DNA of 64,000 nucleotides from Pantoea agglomerans NBRC 102470 (GTDB taxonomy: Bacteria; Pseudomonadota; Gammaproteobacteria; Enterobacterales; Enterobacteriaceae): the NCBI RefSeq assembly GCF_001598475.1, contig NZ_BCZA01000010.1, forward strand, positions 62,001 through 126,000. The letters are read 5' to 3'. The notes beneath the pieces are model-generated. The model was given only the letters and a program-made list of their open reading frames with translations. It searched no databases and was not told the origin of the DNA. Shown here one piece after another: positions 35,439-46,422 of this stretch (position 1 is the stretch's first letter; every line of letters begins with the position of its first letter). The translations under genes and the position numbers were made by a program.

Positions 35439-37985
35439 ATGACAGAACAACGCAACGCCGATCATTACCGCGCTGATGAGCACATTGATCCTTATATCTC
35501 GGTACAGGGTGCAAGAACACATAATCTCAAAGATGTTTCGCTGCGATTTCCCCGCAACGCCATGGTGGTGTTCACCGGGGTTTCAGGCTCCGGTAAATCG
35601 TCCCTCGCCTTTGATACCCTCTATGCGGAAGCCCAGCGCCGGTTTATCGAGTCGGTGTCGCCACATGCGCGTCGTCTGATCGATCAGGCTGCTGCACCGG
35701 ATGTGGATAATATTGACGGACTTCCACCCGCGGTGGCGCTTCAGCAGAGCCGGGCTGGCGCGCAGGAGCGTTCAACGGTGGGCAGCCTCACCCGGATTTC
35801 TGTCACGCTGCGTCTGCTGTTTTCCCGTGCGGGCGTAAGGCCTGAAGGCGTTCCCTTTATGACCGCCGATTTTTTCTCGCCTAACAATCCTGAAGGTGCC
35901 TGTCCGCATTGCCAGGGACTGGGAAGAGTGCACACCGTTAAAACCGAGTCGATGGTGCCGGATAGCTCACTGAGCATCCGCCAGGGAGCTATCGCTTCCT
36001 GGCCCAGAGGCTGGCATAACAAAAATCTGCGCAGCATCCTTGAGACGCTCGGCTACGATGTTGATGCGCCCTGGAATACGCTTTCAGCCCGTGATCAGCA
36101 GTGGATACTGCTGACTGACGAACAGCCATCGGTGCCAATTTTTGTCGGTCTGAATGCTGAGCAGCGCGAAAACGCGCTGGCGGCGGGCGAAGAGCCGGCT
36201 TATACCGGCACGTACACCAGTGCAGCAAAAATCGTGCTGCAGAGTTATTCGGGTGGCAGCGAGACGACGAAGAAACGGCTGGCGCGCTTTGTGACGGTCA
36301 CTCCCTGTTCTGAATGCCACGGTAAAAGGCTAAACCGGGATGCGCTGTCCGTGACCTTTGCCGGGCATGACATTGCCAGCCTGAGTGAGCTGTCGGTCTC
36401 AAAGCTCGCTGAACTGCTGAAGCCTTATGCGCGTGGCGCATCACCGGACCTGCCGGCAGAGGCGGCACTGCGTGAGGCGGTCATCCGGATGGCGTCGGAT
36501 ATCTGTATGCGGCTTGAGCAGCTGGAAACGCTGGGTCTGGGTCATCTGGCGCCGGGACGCCGTACCACCGTACTCTCATCCGGCGAGCTACAGCGCGTGC
36601 GTCTGGCCACCCAGCTGATATCGCGGCTGTTTGGCGTGCTTTATGTGCTGGATGAGCCGTCAGCCGGACTGCATCCCGATGATGTCAAATCGCTGCTCGC
36701 ATCCCTGAAGAACCTGGTGCGTGCCGGTAATTCTCTGGTGGTCGTCGAACATAATATTGACCTCATCGCCGAGGCAGACTGGCTCATTGAGGTCGGCCCC
36801 GGTCCGGGAACGCATGGCGGTGAGATCGTTTATAACGGCGAACCAGCAGGGCTTGAAGAAGTCAGTGCGTCACCCACCTCGGCCTATCTTTTCTCACGAA
36901 GCTATACCGGGCTGCGCCAGCGCCGGCCTGCAGAGAGCTGGCTCTGCTTTGAACAGGTCTATTGCAACAATATTGCCGGAGTGGATATCGCCATCCCTCT
37001 GGGGAGAATGACGGCCGTCACCGGCGTGTCCGGCTCCGGAAAATCGACGTTGCTGAATCGCGTGCTTCCGGAAATGCTCGGACGTTTTGACAAAACGCCT
37101 GACATCGAGGAGGGTGAGGAAGAGGATCTGGTGCCGGACGTTAAGGGTCAGGTTGTCAGCGGAAGTGACGCCATCGGCCGGTTGGTCAGAATCGATCAGC
37201 GTCCTATCGGCCGGACGCCACGCTCGAATCTGGCCACTTACACCGGATTTTTCGACATTGTCCGCAGGCTGTTTGCAGACACCGACGCGGCGAAAGCCAA
37301 AGGCTTCAGCGCCAGCCGGTTTTCCTTCAATCTGCCAGCCGGACGCTGTCCTGCCTGTGAAGGGCAGGGACAGATTTCGATTGAGCTGCTCTTCATGCCG
37401 AGCGCTACCGCAACCTGTTCCGTCTGCGCGGGAAGCCGTTATAACCCCGAAACGCTGGAGGTGAAATGGAACAACCTGACGATAGCGGATGTGCTTGATC
37501 TGACCGTGGACGACGCCACTAAGGTGTTTCATGGACATGACGGGATCCAGCGTTCGCTTAAGGCACTGACGTCGCTGGGGCTGGGATATCTGACCCTGGG
37601 TCAGCCCGCCACTGAACTGTCGGGCGGCGAGTGCCAGCGTATCAAGCTTGCCTGGGAGCTGCAGCGGGTCCAGCGTACGCCCACGCTTTATCTGCTTGAT
37701 GAACCTTCAACAGGATTGCACCCGTCTGACATGGATAAGCTGCTGGTAGTGCTGGATGAACTGGTAAAGCGTGGTCATACCGTAATTATGGCGGAACACA
37801 ACATGCGCATAGTGGCAGAGGCGGACTGGGTGATTGATCTGGGTCCCGGCTCGGGTCTTAAAGGAGGAAGGGTTGTCTCCTCCGGCTCACCGGAAGAGGT
37901 CAGCGCATCTGAAGAGAGTCTGACTGCGCCCTGGCTTTCCGCACAGCTGAAAAAGAGGGCGGGCGATCCGGATTGCGGTGGATGA
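35439..37985 (+). CDS. UvrA-like ABC ATPase (UvrA2/DrrC type)
   Basis: An 848-residue UvrA-family protein, about 90 residues shorter than housekeeping UvrA because the UvrB-binding region is reduced. Both ATP sites are complete: Walker [16 protein letters not shown] (about 47) and [15 protein letters not shown] (about 530), with signature/Walker [16 protein letters not shown]...[14 protein letters not shown] and [15 protein letters not shown]...[13 protein letters not shown]. Zinc-module cysteines are present ([32 protein letters not shown]). Class 2 UvrA proteins are linked to tolerance of DNA-binding drugs (DrrC, UvrA2) rather than canonical repair. No export pump lies beside it. Start ATG follows AGGG. 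Confidence 0.92.
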   Translation: MTEQRNADHYRADEHIDPYISVQGARTHNLKDVSLRFPRNAMVVFTGVSGSGKSSLAFDTLYAEAQRRFIESVSPHARRLIDQAAAPDVDNIDGLPPAVALQQSRAGAQERSTVGSLTRISVTLRLLFSRAGVRPEGVPFMTADFFSPNNPEGACPHCQGLGRVHTVKTESMVPDSSLSIRQGAIASWPRGWHNKNLRSILETLGYDVDAPWNTLSARDQQWILLTDEQPSVPIFVGLNAEQRENALAAGEEPAYTGTYTSAAKIVLQSYSGGSETTKKRLARFVTVTPCSECHGKRLNRDALSVTFAGHDIASLSELSVSKLAELLKPYARGASPDLPAEAALREAVIRMASDICMRLEQLETLGLGHLAPGRRTTVLSSGELQRVRLATQLISRLFGVLYVLDEPSAGLHPDDVKSLLASLKNLVRAGNSLVVVEHNIDLIAEADWLIEVGPGPGTHGGEIVYNGEPAGLEEVSASPTSAYLFSRSYTGLRQRRPAESWLCFEQVYCNNIAGVDIAIPLGRMTAVTGVSGSGKSTLLNRVLPEMLGRFDKTPDIEEGEEEDLVPDVKGQVVSGSDAIGRLVRIDQRPIGRTPRSNLATYTGFFDIVRRLFADTDAAKAKGFSASRFSFNLPAGRCPACEGQGQISIELLFMPSATATCSVCAGSRYNPETLEVKWNNLTIADVLDLTVDDATKVFHGHDGIQRSLKALTSLGLGYLTLGQPATELSGGECQRIKLAWELQRVQRTPTLYLLDEPSTGLHPSDMDKLLVVLDELVKRGHTVIMAEHNMRIVAEADWVIDLGPGSGLKGGRVVSSGSPEEVSASEESLTAPWLSAQLKKRAGDPDCGG

Positions 37986-38040
37986 TTACGCCGCTGAAAC
38001 TGGTGCATTGTAAGGGCTCAGGCGCAAGCTCCTGAGCCCG

Positions 38041-38295
38041 TCAGTAATGATAACGGCATGAGGCAATCAATAGAGCATCCCCGCTGACAGCGTACACCAG
38101 CCGATGTTCTGCCGTGATTCTGCGTGACCAGAAACCTGCAAGATTATGCTTTAACGGCTCGGGTTTTCCTTTGCCTTCAAAAGGCGTCCTGCTGGCATCT
38201 TTGAGCAGCTCGTTTATCTTTTTAACGGTTTTTTTATCGGCATCCTGCCAGTAGAGATAATCTTCCCAGGCTTCTGCGGACCAGGTTAGTTTCAC
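38041..38295 (-). CDS. yoeB: toxin YoeB, ribosome-dependent mRNA endonuclease
   Basis: An 84-residue RelE-fold toxin, same length as E. coli YoeB and nearly identical in the core ([46 protein letters not shown]). The catalytic residues Glu46, Arg65, His83 and Tyr84 are all in place, so it should be active. It cleaves mRNA in the ribosomal A site when free of YefM. The ATG overlaps the end of yefM by 4 bases. On a plasmid it would act as a maintenance (addiction) module. Confidence 0.97.
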   Translation of the reverse strand: MKLTWSAEAWEDYLYWQDADKKTVKKINELLKDASRTPFEGKGKPEPLKHNLAGFWSRRITAEHRLVYAVSGDALLIASCRYHY

Positions 38296-38543
38296 TCAAT
38301 AATATCCCTGTCAGTCCCGTTACCGCTTTGCAGGCTTTCGATAGAATCCATCAACCTGCGCGCATTTTTAGGTGACCGCAGCAGGTATGCCGTCTCTTCC
38401 AGTGAGTTATATTCCTCAAGCGACATCAGCACGCAGGATTCACCGTTCTGGCGAGTGATCAATACCGGCGCTTTATCTTCAACTGTCTGAACCATAGTGG
38501 CAGACAGATTCTGTCGGGCTTCGCTGTAACTGATTGCTCTCAT
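38292..38543 (-). CDS. yefM: antitoxin YefM (Phd family)
   Basis: An 83-residue Phd/YefM antitoxin that neutralises YoeB through its acidic C-terminus and represses the operon through its N-terminal DNA-binding fold ([51 protein letters not shown]). The ATG at 38543 is chosen because GGAGG lies 4-5 bases upstream and the N-terminus matches known YefM; the open frame runs on to 38666 without homology. Directly upstream lies a palindrome with the YefM core TGTACA. Confidence 0.97.
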   Translation of the reverse strand: MRAISYSEARQNLSATMVQTVEDKAPVLITRQNGESCVLMSLEEYNSLEETAYLLRSPKNARRLMDSIESLQSGNGTDRDIIE

Positions 38544-38568
38544 AGTACCTCCGTAGTAAGTAATACAA

Positions 38569-38584
38569 ATCATTGTACAATGAT
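38569..38584 (-). promoter_or_regulatory. YefM operator
   Basis: ATCATTGTACAATGAT, a perfect 16-bp palindrome centred on TGTACA, 26 bp upstream of yefM. TGTACA is the established core of YefM-YoeB operator sites. Confidence 0.88.
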
Positions 38585-38727
38585 AAGCTATGACAAGGAA
38601 GCTTAAGTGAGAAGACTGGATATGAAATCGCGAAAGCGACAAAGTAACAGGCGCCTGACAAACCATAACCCTGAGTTTTCATCCGGTCACCATGCTGCTC
38701 GAATCAGTGAATACGGGTATTTTCTCA

Positions 38728-39567
38728 TCAGCGCAGCGGCGCATTAACCTGTAACGCATCCAGCTCACGGGCGTCGTGACTGCAAAAAAAGGTGATTTCG
38801 CCGCCGCGCTGGCAGGAGAGCTCACGCAGTCGCTGCTGATTGTGTCGTCTGGCCACGTTATCCATGCCCATCATCCACTGGTAAAAGCGCAGTCCCGGCG
38901 TGCAGTGTCGCGTCTGCTGCCGCATTTCGCCGCGGTAAAACCAGGCATCGCCGCCGTGCAGCAGCCAGCCATCGGGTTGCTGAATCGCGATACCCGCGTG
39001 ACCCGGCGTATGGCCCGCCGGCGGCACCAGCAAAATCTCCGGCGGTAAGTCACGCAGGCGATTAACCGCCTCAAAACCAAACCACTTTTCTCCCTGCGGC
39101 TGATAGGTCTCCCAGTTGCTGATCCCACCCCATTGTCCGGGCCGGTAACGTTCCCGTGACAGCCAGCTATGGCGCTGATGCGCAGTATCAACCTCCTGCT
39201 GCAACAGATGGATTCGCGCCTGCGGAAAATCGGTCAGTCCGCCAGCATGATCAAAGTCGAGATGGGTCAGAATAATATGCCGCACATCCTCAGCCCGGAA
39301 ACCCAGTGACGTAAACTGTGACAGTGCGGTCAGTTCATCGCGGCGCTGAATATTGTTTAATGCGCGGAAAAAGCCGGACAGGCGGCTGCCGGGCGCATGG
39401 ATATCCTGACGACCAAAGCCGGTATCCACCAGCACCAGCCCGTCGCGATCCGTCTCAATCAACAGACAGTGACAGACCAGATGTGCTTTCAGGCCTTTAC
39501 TGAATCCATCATAGAACGCGCCGCCCAGCGGACACATACAGCCACAGTTAAGGTGGTGAATTTTCAT
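38728..39567 (-). CDS. metallo-beta-lactamase-fold hydrolase
   Basis: A 279-residue MBL-fold metalloenzyme. The zinc motif HxxxDH appears as THLDFDHAGG, preceded by GLVLVDTGFG and followed by a third ligand in PAGHTPGHAGI, an Asp in LLHGGDAWF, and a final His in FFCSHD. The spacing is that of the quorum-quenching lactonase/glyoxalase-like group, but the MKIHHLNCGCMCPLGG start is peculiar to a subgroup of unknown substrate. The ATG at 39567 has GGAGG 5 bases upstream; the open frame to 39810 has no homology and overlaps the transporter gene. No signal peptide. Confidence 0.85.
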   Translation of the reverse strand: MKIHHLNCGCMCPLGGAFYDGFSKGLKAHLVCHCLLIETDRDGLVLVDTGFGRQDIHAPGSRLSGFFRALNNIQRRDELTALSQFTSLGFRAEDVRHIILTHLDFDHAGGLTDFPQARIHLLQQEVDTAHQRHSWLSRERYRPGQWGGISNWETYQPQGEKWFGFEAVNRLRDLPPEILLVPPAGHTPGHAGIAIQQPDGWLLHGGDAWFYRGEMRQQTRHCTPGLRFYQWMMGMDNVARRHNQQRLRELSCQRGGEITFFCSHDARELDALQVNAPLR

Positions 39568-39734
39568 CGGGCCTCCATAGGGGCAATGGGGATATCTCTG
39601 AGAGGCTACGGCCTGTCCGGCGCGTAGCACATCAGCCTGGCTATAGAGTGTAGAGAGGGATGACGCAGTAGGCGGAGCGGTGAAGCGGATAACCGGGAAA
39701 AATTGCCGGTTATCCGCCAGAAAGCAGAGGATTA

Positions 39735-41048
39735 TCAGGTGTGGAACAGCGGGAAAGCACCGGTCAGCAGACCGCCCGCCATCAGCACCAGACTGACCAG
39801 AATCCCCCACTTAATTGCAAAGCGCTGGTGGTCGCCGATGTCGACTTTCGCCAGACCCACCAGCAGGTAGACTGACGGCACCAGCGGACTCAGCAGGTGG
39901 AATGGCTGGCCGACAATAGAAGCGCGGGCAATCTCTTCTGCGGTAATGCCGTAGCTGGCCGCCGTCTGGGCGATAACCGGCAGAATGCCGAAGTAAAAGG
40001 CATCATTCGACATAAAGAAGGTAAACGGCAGACTGACCAACGCGGTGAACACCGCCAGGAAAGGGCCGAAACTGGGCGGGATCACAGCCAGCAGACTCTT
40101 CGCCATGGCGTCAACCATGCCGGTGCCGGAGAGGATGCCGGTGAAAATACCGGCGGCAAAAATTAATGCGGTCACCGCCAGCACGTTACCGGCATGGGAG
40201 CTGATGCGGGCTTTCTGCTCCTCCAGCGTGGGATAGTTGAGCATCACCGCAATCGCAAACGCCAGCATAAACAGGATCTGAATCGGCATTAAACCAATCA
40301 CCAGCAGCACCAGCAGCACGGTGGTCAGGATGAAGTTAGGCCAGAACATTTTCGGACGGCGATTGGCTGCGCACTCTTCGGCATCGCCCAGCCCCAGCTC
40401 AATGTTGTCGAGATGGTGATCTTTCATGGTCATCACGCCAAGGCGCTTACGCTCACGCAGGCCAAACAGCACCGCCATCGCCACCAGGCTGGCACAGGCC
40501 AGCAGCATGGCTGGCAGCATCGGAATAAAGATATCAAGGGCGTCAATGCGCAGTGCCGCCGCGGCACGGGCTGTCGGACCTCCCCAGGGTGAGAGGTTCA
40601 TGATGCCGCTGGCAAGGTTCACCAGACAGGTCATCATCAGCACGTTCATGCCCAGCCGGTGATAGAGCGGCAGGAATGCGGCAATGGCGATCATGTAAGT
40701 GGTAGAGCTGTCACCATCCAGCGAAACCAGCAGCGTTAGTACCGCCGTTCCGACCAGCACTTTCAGTGGGTCACCGCGCACCATCCGAAGAATAAAGCGC
40801 ACCAGTGGGTCAAACAATCCGGCATCGATCATCAGACCGAAATAGAGAATGGAGAAGGTCAGCATCACGCCGGTAGGGGCCAGCTTTTTGACGCCGTCCA
40901 ACATCATGGCACCCAGGCCTGCGTAAAAACCGCCAATCAGCGCAAATATGGTTGGTATCAGGATCAGCGCAATCAAGGCTGACATGCGTTTGGTCATGAT
41001 CAGATACATGAAGCAAACAACCATGGAAAAACCCAGTATCGTCAGCAA
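39735..41048 (-). CDS. CitMHS-family citrate/divalent-metal transporter
   Basis: A 437-residue inner-membrane transporter of the CitMHS family (CitM/CitH type), which moves citrate complexed with Mg2+ or Ca2+ together with protons. About 11-12 hydrophobic segments are evident; characteristic segments are LLVSLDGDSSTTYMIAIAAFLPLY, MNLSPWGGPTARAAAAL and FFMSNDAFYFGILP. The start is a TTG at 41048, with GAGGG about 8 bases upstream; it gives the N-terminus MLTILGFSMVVCFMYLIM usual in the family, whereas the next ATG would cut into the first membrane segment. No two-component citrate regulator lies next to it. Confidence 0.88.
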   Translation of the reverse strand: MLTILGFSMVVCFMYLIMTKRMSALIALILIPTIFALIGGFYAGLGAMMLDGVKKLAPTGVMLTFSILYFGLMIDAGLFDPLVRFILRMVRGDPLKVLVGTAVLTLLVSLDGDSSTTYMIAIAAFLPLYHRLGMNVLMMTCLVNLASGIMNLSPWGGPTARAAAALRIDALDIFIPMLPAMLLACASLVAMAVLFGLRERKRLGVMTMKDHHLDNIELGLGDAEECAANRRPKMFWPNFILTTVLLVLLVIGLMPIQILFMLAFAIAVMLNYPTLEEQKARISSHAGNVLAVTALIFAAGIFTGILSGTGMVDAMAKSLLAVIPPSFGPFLAVFTALVSLPFTFFMSNDAFYFGILPVIAQTAASYGITAEEIARASIVGQPFHLLSPLVPSVYLLVGLAKVDIGDHQRFAIKWGILVSLVLMAGGLLTGAFPLFHT

Positions 41049-41389
41049 ATTAACAGCCCTCGCAATGGCGGAAAAGTAATGAAAAAGTTACATATCGACA
41101 GGAAAATTCAGGTAATTACTTAGCGTGGTAATGATTAACCTGTTGTTTTAATTAACCCTGCATTCAAAGATGATAATAAATAGTTGTCAGTATTTAGCAT
41201 TTCTTTAACAAAGAAGGGTGATCATGATCATCTTTAAACGGTTCTTAAACGAGATTGTGTGACTGAGATCAAAGGGTGTCGAAGTGTAACCGGGGTTTCG
41301 GGCCAGCTGGGGGCTGAATCAGGCGGGTAGTAGAGTGGTGGAGAAACAGGGTAACCGGCTGAGCCTTGATGCTCAGCCAGTTAACGTTA
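41049..41389. other. intergenic region with transporter promoter and flagellin hairpin
   Basis: About 340 bp. Near the flagellin end there is a hairpin GGCTGAGC / GCTCAGCC (41357-41378) that may terminate the flagellin message, although a T run is lacking. A 12-bp palindrome TGATCATGATCA occurs at 41219-41230 in AT-rich DNA upstream of the transporter. Confidence 0.45.
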
Positions 41390-42841
41390 TTAGCTGCCTA
41401 ACAGCTGAATAATCATCTCAGGGGTTTTATTCGCCATTTTGCTGACGGCCGTCTGACCCTGCTGAATAATCTGGCTACGTGCCAGCTGGCTTGCTTCTTC
41501 AGCATAGTCCGCATCCTGTATGCGGCTGCGAGCCGCTGAGGTATCCACACCCTGCTGCGATAACACATTACGGTTCGATTCGTAACGGTTGATCTTTGCG
41601 CCATAGGTCGACTGATAACCGCTGATCTTCTCGAGCGCGCTATCCAGTGCTTTCATGGTGGTTGAGATATCGCCCTCTGTAAGCAGCGTTGTGTTGTTCA
41701 GCCCCAGCGTTTTGGTATCCGATGGCGTTGCCGGAATAGTATCCGACTGAATAGGCTGACCGTAATCGGCGCTGGTGACCACCTCCATAGGTTCGCTCTT
41801 CTTCGGCGGCGTTGCAGGCAGGCTTTTGGGTTCCGGCAGATTTCCCCAGGTCAGATTACCGGTGAAGGAACCATTGCCCACCACCACCACAATCAAATCC
41901 TCGCTGACGGTATCCAGCGTGATGCGCTCAAGCCGGTTACTGGTGATGGTGCCGTTGTTGAAATCGCCGCTGGCGACATCCTCATAGCGATCGCCGTCAC
42001 CGCTGTAAGTGATGTTCATGCCGTTGTAGGTGCTGCTGTTACTGCCTGCCAGCGTCCAGCTCGGGCCGCCCTCCAGCAACTGCGAGCTGTCATAAGCCGC
42101 ACCGCTGGCAAATCCGTTACTGCTGGTCAGCAGGCGACTATCCGCGGTAGCCGCATTAGTGATGCTTTTGCTGGCCCAGGTGTAATCAGGCGCACTGCCG
42201 TCCAGTGGTGTACCGACCAGGTGTTTACCGTCGCGGGTAAAGAGCTGGAGATCGTCATCCATACCCAGTGAGTCGATGGTGATGCTTATCGCCGTCGAGC
42301 CTGCCGGGATATAGGCCAGCGGAATCACGCCCGAGGTGAAGGAGTAATTCTTGCCGGGCACCGGAAACTTCGTGTTGATAGGGTCAACGTTACCCAGTTT
42401 CGCAGGGGGAAGATCGGGATTATTAGTCGCCAGTGGATAGCGGCCAAAAATCTCGGTGTGGTTTGCCACTTCATTGATGCCTGCCATAATCTGCTGATAC
42501 TGGCCGTTGATGCTCTGTCGATCGGCGTCCGACAGCGTGCCGTTGGCTGCCTGGACCGACAGGGTGCGCGCCTGGATCAGCAGATCGACGATACTGCCAA
42601 GGCCGCCACTGGCGGTCTGGGAATAGCTGATGGCGTCATTGAGGCCACGCGCTACCACCGCATCGGCGTTGATATTGGCCGTCATGCGGTTGGCAATCGC
42701 CTGACCTGCCGCGTCATCTTTGGCACTGTTAATTCTCATCCCTGATGATAACCGTTCAACCGTTCGTCCCAGAACAGAGTCAGTGCTGTACCGCGTTTTG
42801 TTCGTAATCGCGGCGGTTTCGTTATGGTTGATCGTTAACAT
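41390..42841 (-). CDS. flagellin with unusual central domain, outside a flagellar locus
   Basis: A 483-residue flagellin. The N-terminal D0/D1 part (ERLSSGMRINSAKDDAAGQAIANRM, ARTLSVQAANGTLSDADRQSINGQ) and the C-terminal part (RIQDADYAEEASQLARSQIIQQGQTAVSKM...MIIQLLGS) are conserved, so it should polymerise. The middle, about residues 140-380, is beta-rich and threonine/serine/aspartate-rich (AISITIDSLGMDDDLQLFTRDG, ERITLDTVSEDLIVVVVGNGSF) and I do not recognise it as a usual D2/D3 domain. The ATG at 42841 is preferred; the frame to 42916 crosses the promoter. No other flagellar gene is present, so it would be exported by the chromosomal apparatus. Confidence 0.9.
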   Translation of the reverse strand: MLTINHNETAAITNKTRYSTDSVLGRTVERLSSGMRINSAKDDAAGQAIANRMTANINADAVVARGLNDAISYSQTASGGLGSIVDLLIQARTLSVQAANGTLSDADRQSINGQYQQIMAGINEVANHTEIFGRYPLATNNPDLPPAKLGNVDPINTKFPVPGKNYSFTSGVIPLAYIPAGSTAISITIDSLGMDDDLQLFTRDGKHLVGTPLDGSAPDYTWASKSITNAATADSRLLTSSNGFASGAAYDSSQLLEGGPSWTLAGSNSSTYNGMNITYSGDGDRYEDVASGDFNNGTITSNRLERITLDTVSEDLIVVVVGNGSFTGNLTWGNLPEPKSLPATPPKKSEPMEVVTSADYGQPIQSDTIPATPSDTKTLGLNNTTLLTEGDISTTMKALDSALEKISGYQSTYGAKINRYESNRNVLSQQGVDTSAARSRIQDADYAEEASQLARSQIIQQGQTAVSKMANKTPEMIIQLLGS

Positions 42842-42873
42842 GGTCGCTTCGAACAGGGAGAGGAGTCTCTGTT

Positions 42874-42900
42874 TTATCGGCAGGGTGATAAGCAGCTTTA
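42874..42900 (-). promoter_or_regulatory. sigma-28 (FliA) promoter of the flagellin gene
   Basis: TAAAGCTG-N11-GCCGATAA on the minus strand. The -10 is a perfect match to the enterobacterial FliA consensus and the -35 is very close (TAAAGTTT). The spacing is exact, and the element lies about 33 bp before the flagellin ATG. The gene should be co-expressed with chromosomal class III flagellar genes. Confidence 0.93.
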
Positions 42901-43046
42901 ATCTCTGTGGCGACAAAAAGGCAGGAAATACGGGGGCAGACGGTCAAGAGGCTGATGGTTAACCGCTTTTCAGATAAAAAAAATTAACGGTTCAACCCGG
43001 TCAGGAAAAACGCCTGCCACGCGATGACGCAGCAGGCGAACGAAGA

Positions 43047-43841
<795 letters not shown>

Positions 43842-45521
43842 TTAAAGAAGCTGGCTCAGATGCAGCTGACCCATCAGCAGCGGGTTGTCGGTGTAATCGA
43901 CCGGCACCGCGACCACGGCGGGCCCCTGAACATCCATCGCTTTACGCAGCGTCGGCTCCAGCTCTGCCGCACTGGTCACCGCAAAGCCCGCTGCCCCAAA
44001 CGCTTCGGCATAGGCTTTGAAATCGACCGGCCCAAAATTGACGCCCGAGACGCGGTGATATTTTTTCTCTTCCTGCATCGCCACCATGTTGTAGGCGTTA
44101 TCGACCCAGACGATGTGCAGAATGTTGGCTTTTAAGCGGACGGCAGTTTCCAGCTCCATGCTGGATTGCAGGAAACCACCATCGCCGGAAACTGAAACCA
44201 CTTTGCGCTGCGGCTCGACCAGCCAGGCACCAATCGCCCACGGCAGGGCCACACCCATCGTCTGCTGACCGTTGGAGATCATGATCTGACGGGCGCGGAA
44301 GCTGTAGAGATAGCGGGCGATCCAGATGTGGAAGCTGCCCATATCGACGGTAAGGCTGACGTCACTGTTAATGATGTCCTGCATGGCGCGCACAATGCGC
44401 AGCGGATGCAGAGCAAACTGATTGAGGCTGGCACCCTGCATCGCCAGCAATTTGCGCTGCTGCTGACGATCCTCAAGGATGGTGGCGGCTTCCGGGGTCA
44501 GCTGGAGTGGGGCAGTGATGCGCGCGGCGAGTTTACGCACCGTGGCGGCGATATCACCCACCAGTTCTGCGTCCGGCAGATAGCGGTTGTCGGTCTCAGC
44601 GGGTATTACGTCGATATGAATCAGGGTGGCGTTACCGCTGTTCCACATCGCCGGTTCATATTCCACCGGGCTGTAGCCGATGGTGACGATCAGGTCAGCC
44701 TGTTGCAGCAGCCTGTCGCCCGCCTGGTTGTTAAACAGCCCGACGCGCCCGGCGAAGCGTGAGAAGTGATCCTGTCTGACCGCTCCTGCTGCCTGATAGG
44801 TGCTGGTAACCGGAATGTGACTGCGTGTCAGCAGCTCATGAATCGCTTCGCTGTTCTCTGTCTGGCTCGCCATTAATCCCAACAGGATGACCGGATTTTT
44901 AGCCCCGGCGATAGCTTCGCTGACGGCGTCGATCATTGAGTCAGGTGCGGCGCCCAGTACAGGGCGGCCTTTGCTGCTCAACGCTTTGCCGGTAACCGGC
45001 TGATCGACAATATCCTGTGGCAGGCTGATAAAGGCACCGCCGCCCCGGCCATGTTCGGCGTGGCGAAACGCATTCGACAGGCATTCAGAAAGTGCAGCGG
45101 GGTCGGTGACCTCAACCGCATATTTAGTGATTGGGCGAAACATTGAAACCGTGTCCATGCTCTGATGAACCTGCTTGGCGCTGTCGGAGCGCTTCACCTG
45201 ACCGCCGATAGCCACCACCGGATCGCCTTCGCTGGTGGCGGTGGCCATGCCGGTGATCAGGTTGGAGCAGCCCGGCCCGGAGGTGACCAGCGCCACGCCC
45301 GCATTGCCGGTAAGGCGGCCCACTGCGGCGGCCATAAATGCAGCGTTAGCTTCGTGGCGAACCGGGATGGTCTGGATGGAGGAATCCAGCAGTGAGTCGA
45401 AGACTTTATCAATTTTTGCGCCAGGAATACCAAAGACGTGGCGGACGCCCTGTGCCTCAAGTTGCGCCACCACCAGGTCAGCGCCACAGGTCCAGAGTGT
45501 GGTATCGGTTGGAGTTTTCAT
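43842..45521 (-). CDS. budB: catabolic alpha-acetolactate synthase
   Basis: A 559-residue thiamine-diphosphate enzyme joining two pyruvates to acetolactate. It has the pyrimidine-binding glutamate segment ([15 protein letters not shown]), the central domain, and the ThDP motif [33 protein letters not shown]. It lacks the FAD-binding sequence of anabolic synthases, consistent with the pH 6 catabolic enzyme. The ATG at 45521 (MKTPTD) is preferred over 45527 because GAGGA then sits 6 bases upstream, and the length equals that of Klebsiella BudB. It lies 14 bp after budA. Confidence 0.96.
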   Translation of the reverse strand: MKTPTDTTLWTCGADLVVAQLEAQGVRHVFGIPGAKIDKVFDSLLDSSIQTIPVRHEANAAFMAAAVGRLTGNAGVALVTSGPGCSNLITGMATATSEGDPVVAIGGQVKRSDSAKQVHQSMDTVSMFRPITKYAVEVTDPAALSECLSNAFRHAEHGRGGGAFISLPQDIVDQPVTGKALSSKGRPVLGAAPDSMIDAVSEAIAGAKNPVILLGLMASQTENSEAIHELLTRSHIPVTSTYQAAGAVRQDHFSRFAGRVGLFNNQAGDRLLQQADLIVTIGYSPVEYEPAMWNSGNATLIHIDVIPAETDNRYLPDAELVGDIAATVRKLAARITAPLQLTPEAATILEDRQQQRKLLAMQGASLNQFALHPLRIVRAMQDIINSDVSLTVDMGSFHIWIARYLYSFRARQIMISNGQQTMGVALPWAIGAWLVEPQRKVVSVSGDGGFLQSSMELETAVRLKANILHIVWVDNAYNMVAMQEEKKYHRVSGVNFGPVDFKAYAEAFGAAGFAVTSAAELEPTLRKAMDVQGPAVVAVPVDYTDNPLLMGQLHLSQLL

Positions 45522-45535
45522 CGTCATTCCTCTGA

Positions 45536-46318
45536 TTAGCTTTCTACCGCACGAATCGCGGCGTCAAGATTGGCGGGGTTCAGGTCGGCATTGAGAAAAT
45601 CGCTGTCCTGCGGCAAATCCACGACCAGCTTGCTGATGGCACCAAAGGTCAGGGTGCCCTGTTCCAGCGCATAATCGAGAATGTGGCCGCCGCCTTCGCG
45701 GTCGTCGGTAATAAAATGTTCGTGATAGCCCGCAACGTTAATGCCCTGCATATATTGCGGTGTACGGAATCCGATCAGTTCGCCCGCGCGCTGGCTGAAG
45801 GCAAAGGTCGGCTGATCGCCCAGAACTTCCGGCATTGAGCGATAGGGACGACACTGGCATGGCACGGTGCGGGTCTCGACGCGACTGAAACGACCGCTGA
45901 TGCGCAGCGCGCAGAACTGGTTATCGGAGGTGATTTCGTTGTCGATCACCTGATGGATCGCCTCACGCGACATCGGCCGGTCAAATTCATACAGATGCTG
46001 CGGTTTAAAAAAGGTCATCACGGCGAACGGAGTTTTCTGCGCCGGATCGGCCGGGTGCGCGCTGCCGTCGGCGTGCAGCTGATAGACCTTGCTATCAAAC
46101 GCGATCATTTCGCCATCCAGCCGGTTAAAGGTACCCAGGCCGAAATCCCCTTTACGCAGCAGGTCGGCAATACGGACATTGCCGTCGTAAACGCCGCTCA
46201 GCAGCGCACTCATTAAAGAGGTCTGATAGATAACGCTTTCTGGTGCATCCTGTGAAAGCGTCAGGACAGTATGTTTTAGTTGATCCTCACAGGAACAATC
46301 AGTTACACAATTGCTCAT
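45536..46318 (-). CDS. budA: alpha-acetolactate decarboxylase
   Basis: A 260-residue enzyme turning acetolactate into acetoin. The zinc-site residues of the family appear in [22 protein letters not shown] (two His of HEH and a downstream His), and a conserved Glu occurs in the N-terminal half. The ATG at 46318 has GAGG 6 bases upstream and gives the usual length; an ATG four codons earlier is also possible. It is the first gene of budABC, divergent from budR. Confidence 0.95.
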   Translation of the reverse strand: MSNCVTDCSCEDQLKHTVLTLSQDAPESVIYQTSLMSALLSGVYDGNVRIADLLRKGDFGLGTFNRLDGEMIAFDSKVYQLHADGSAHPADPAQKTPFAVMTFFKPQHLYEFDRPMSREAIHQVIDNEITSDNQFCALRISGRFSRVETRTVPCQCRPYRSMPEVLGDQPTFAFSQRAGELIGFRTPQYMQGINVAGYHEHFITDDREGGGHILDYALEQGTLTFGAISKLVVDLPQDSDFLNADLNPANLDAAIRAVES

Positions 46319-46422
46319 TTGATGCCTCATCGATTAACCGTTAAGCCGTGTTAACCTAATGGTGAACCGATTCAGTCGGTGGGTCCAATAGCGAAACCTG
46401 TTAACTTTGAGACGTTTTTGAT
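46319..46422. promoter_or_regulatory. budABC/budR divergent control region
   Basis: A 104-bp space between the start codons of budA and budR. It contains two GTTAAC elements (46347 and 46399 areas) plus TTAACCGTTAA; repeats of this kind between a LysR gene and its target are the usual binding place of the regulator, but the exact BudR box cannot be assigned. Confidence 0.5.
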
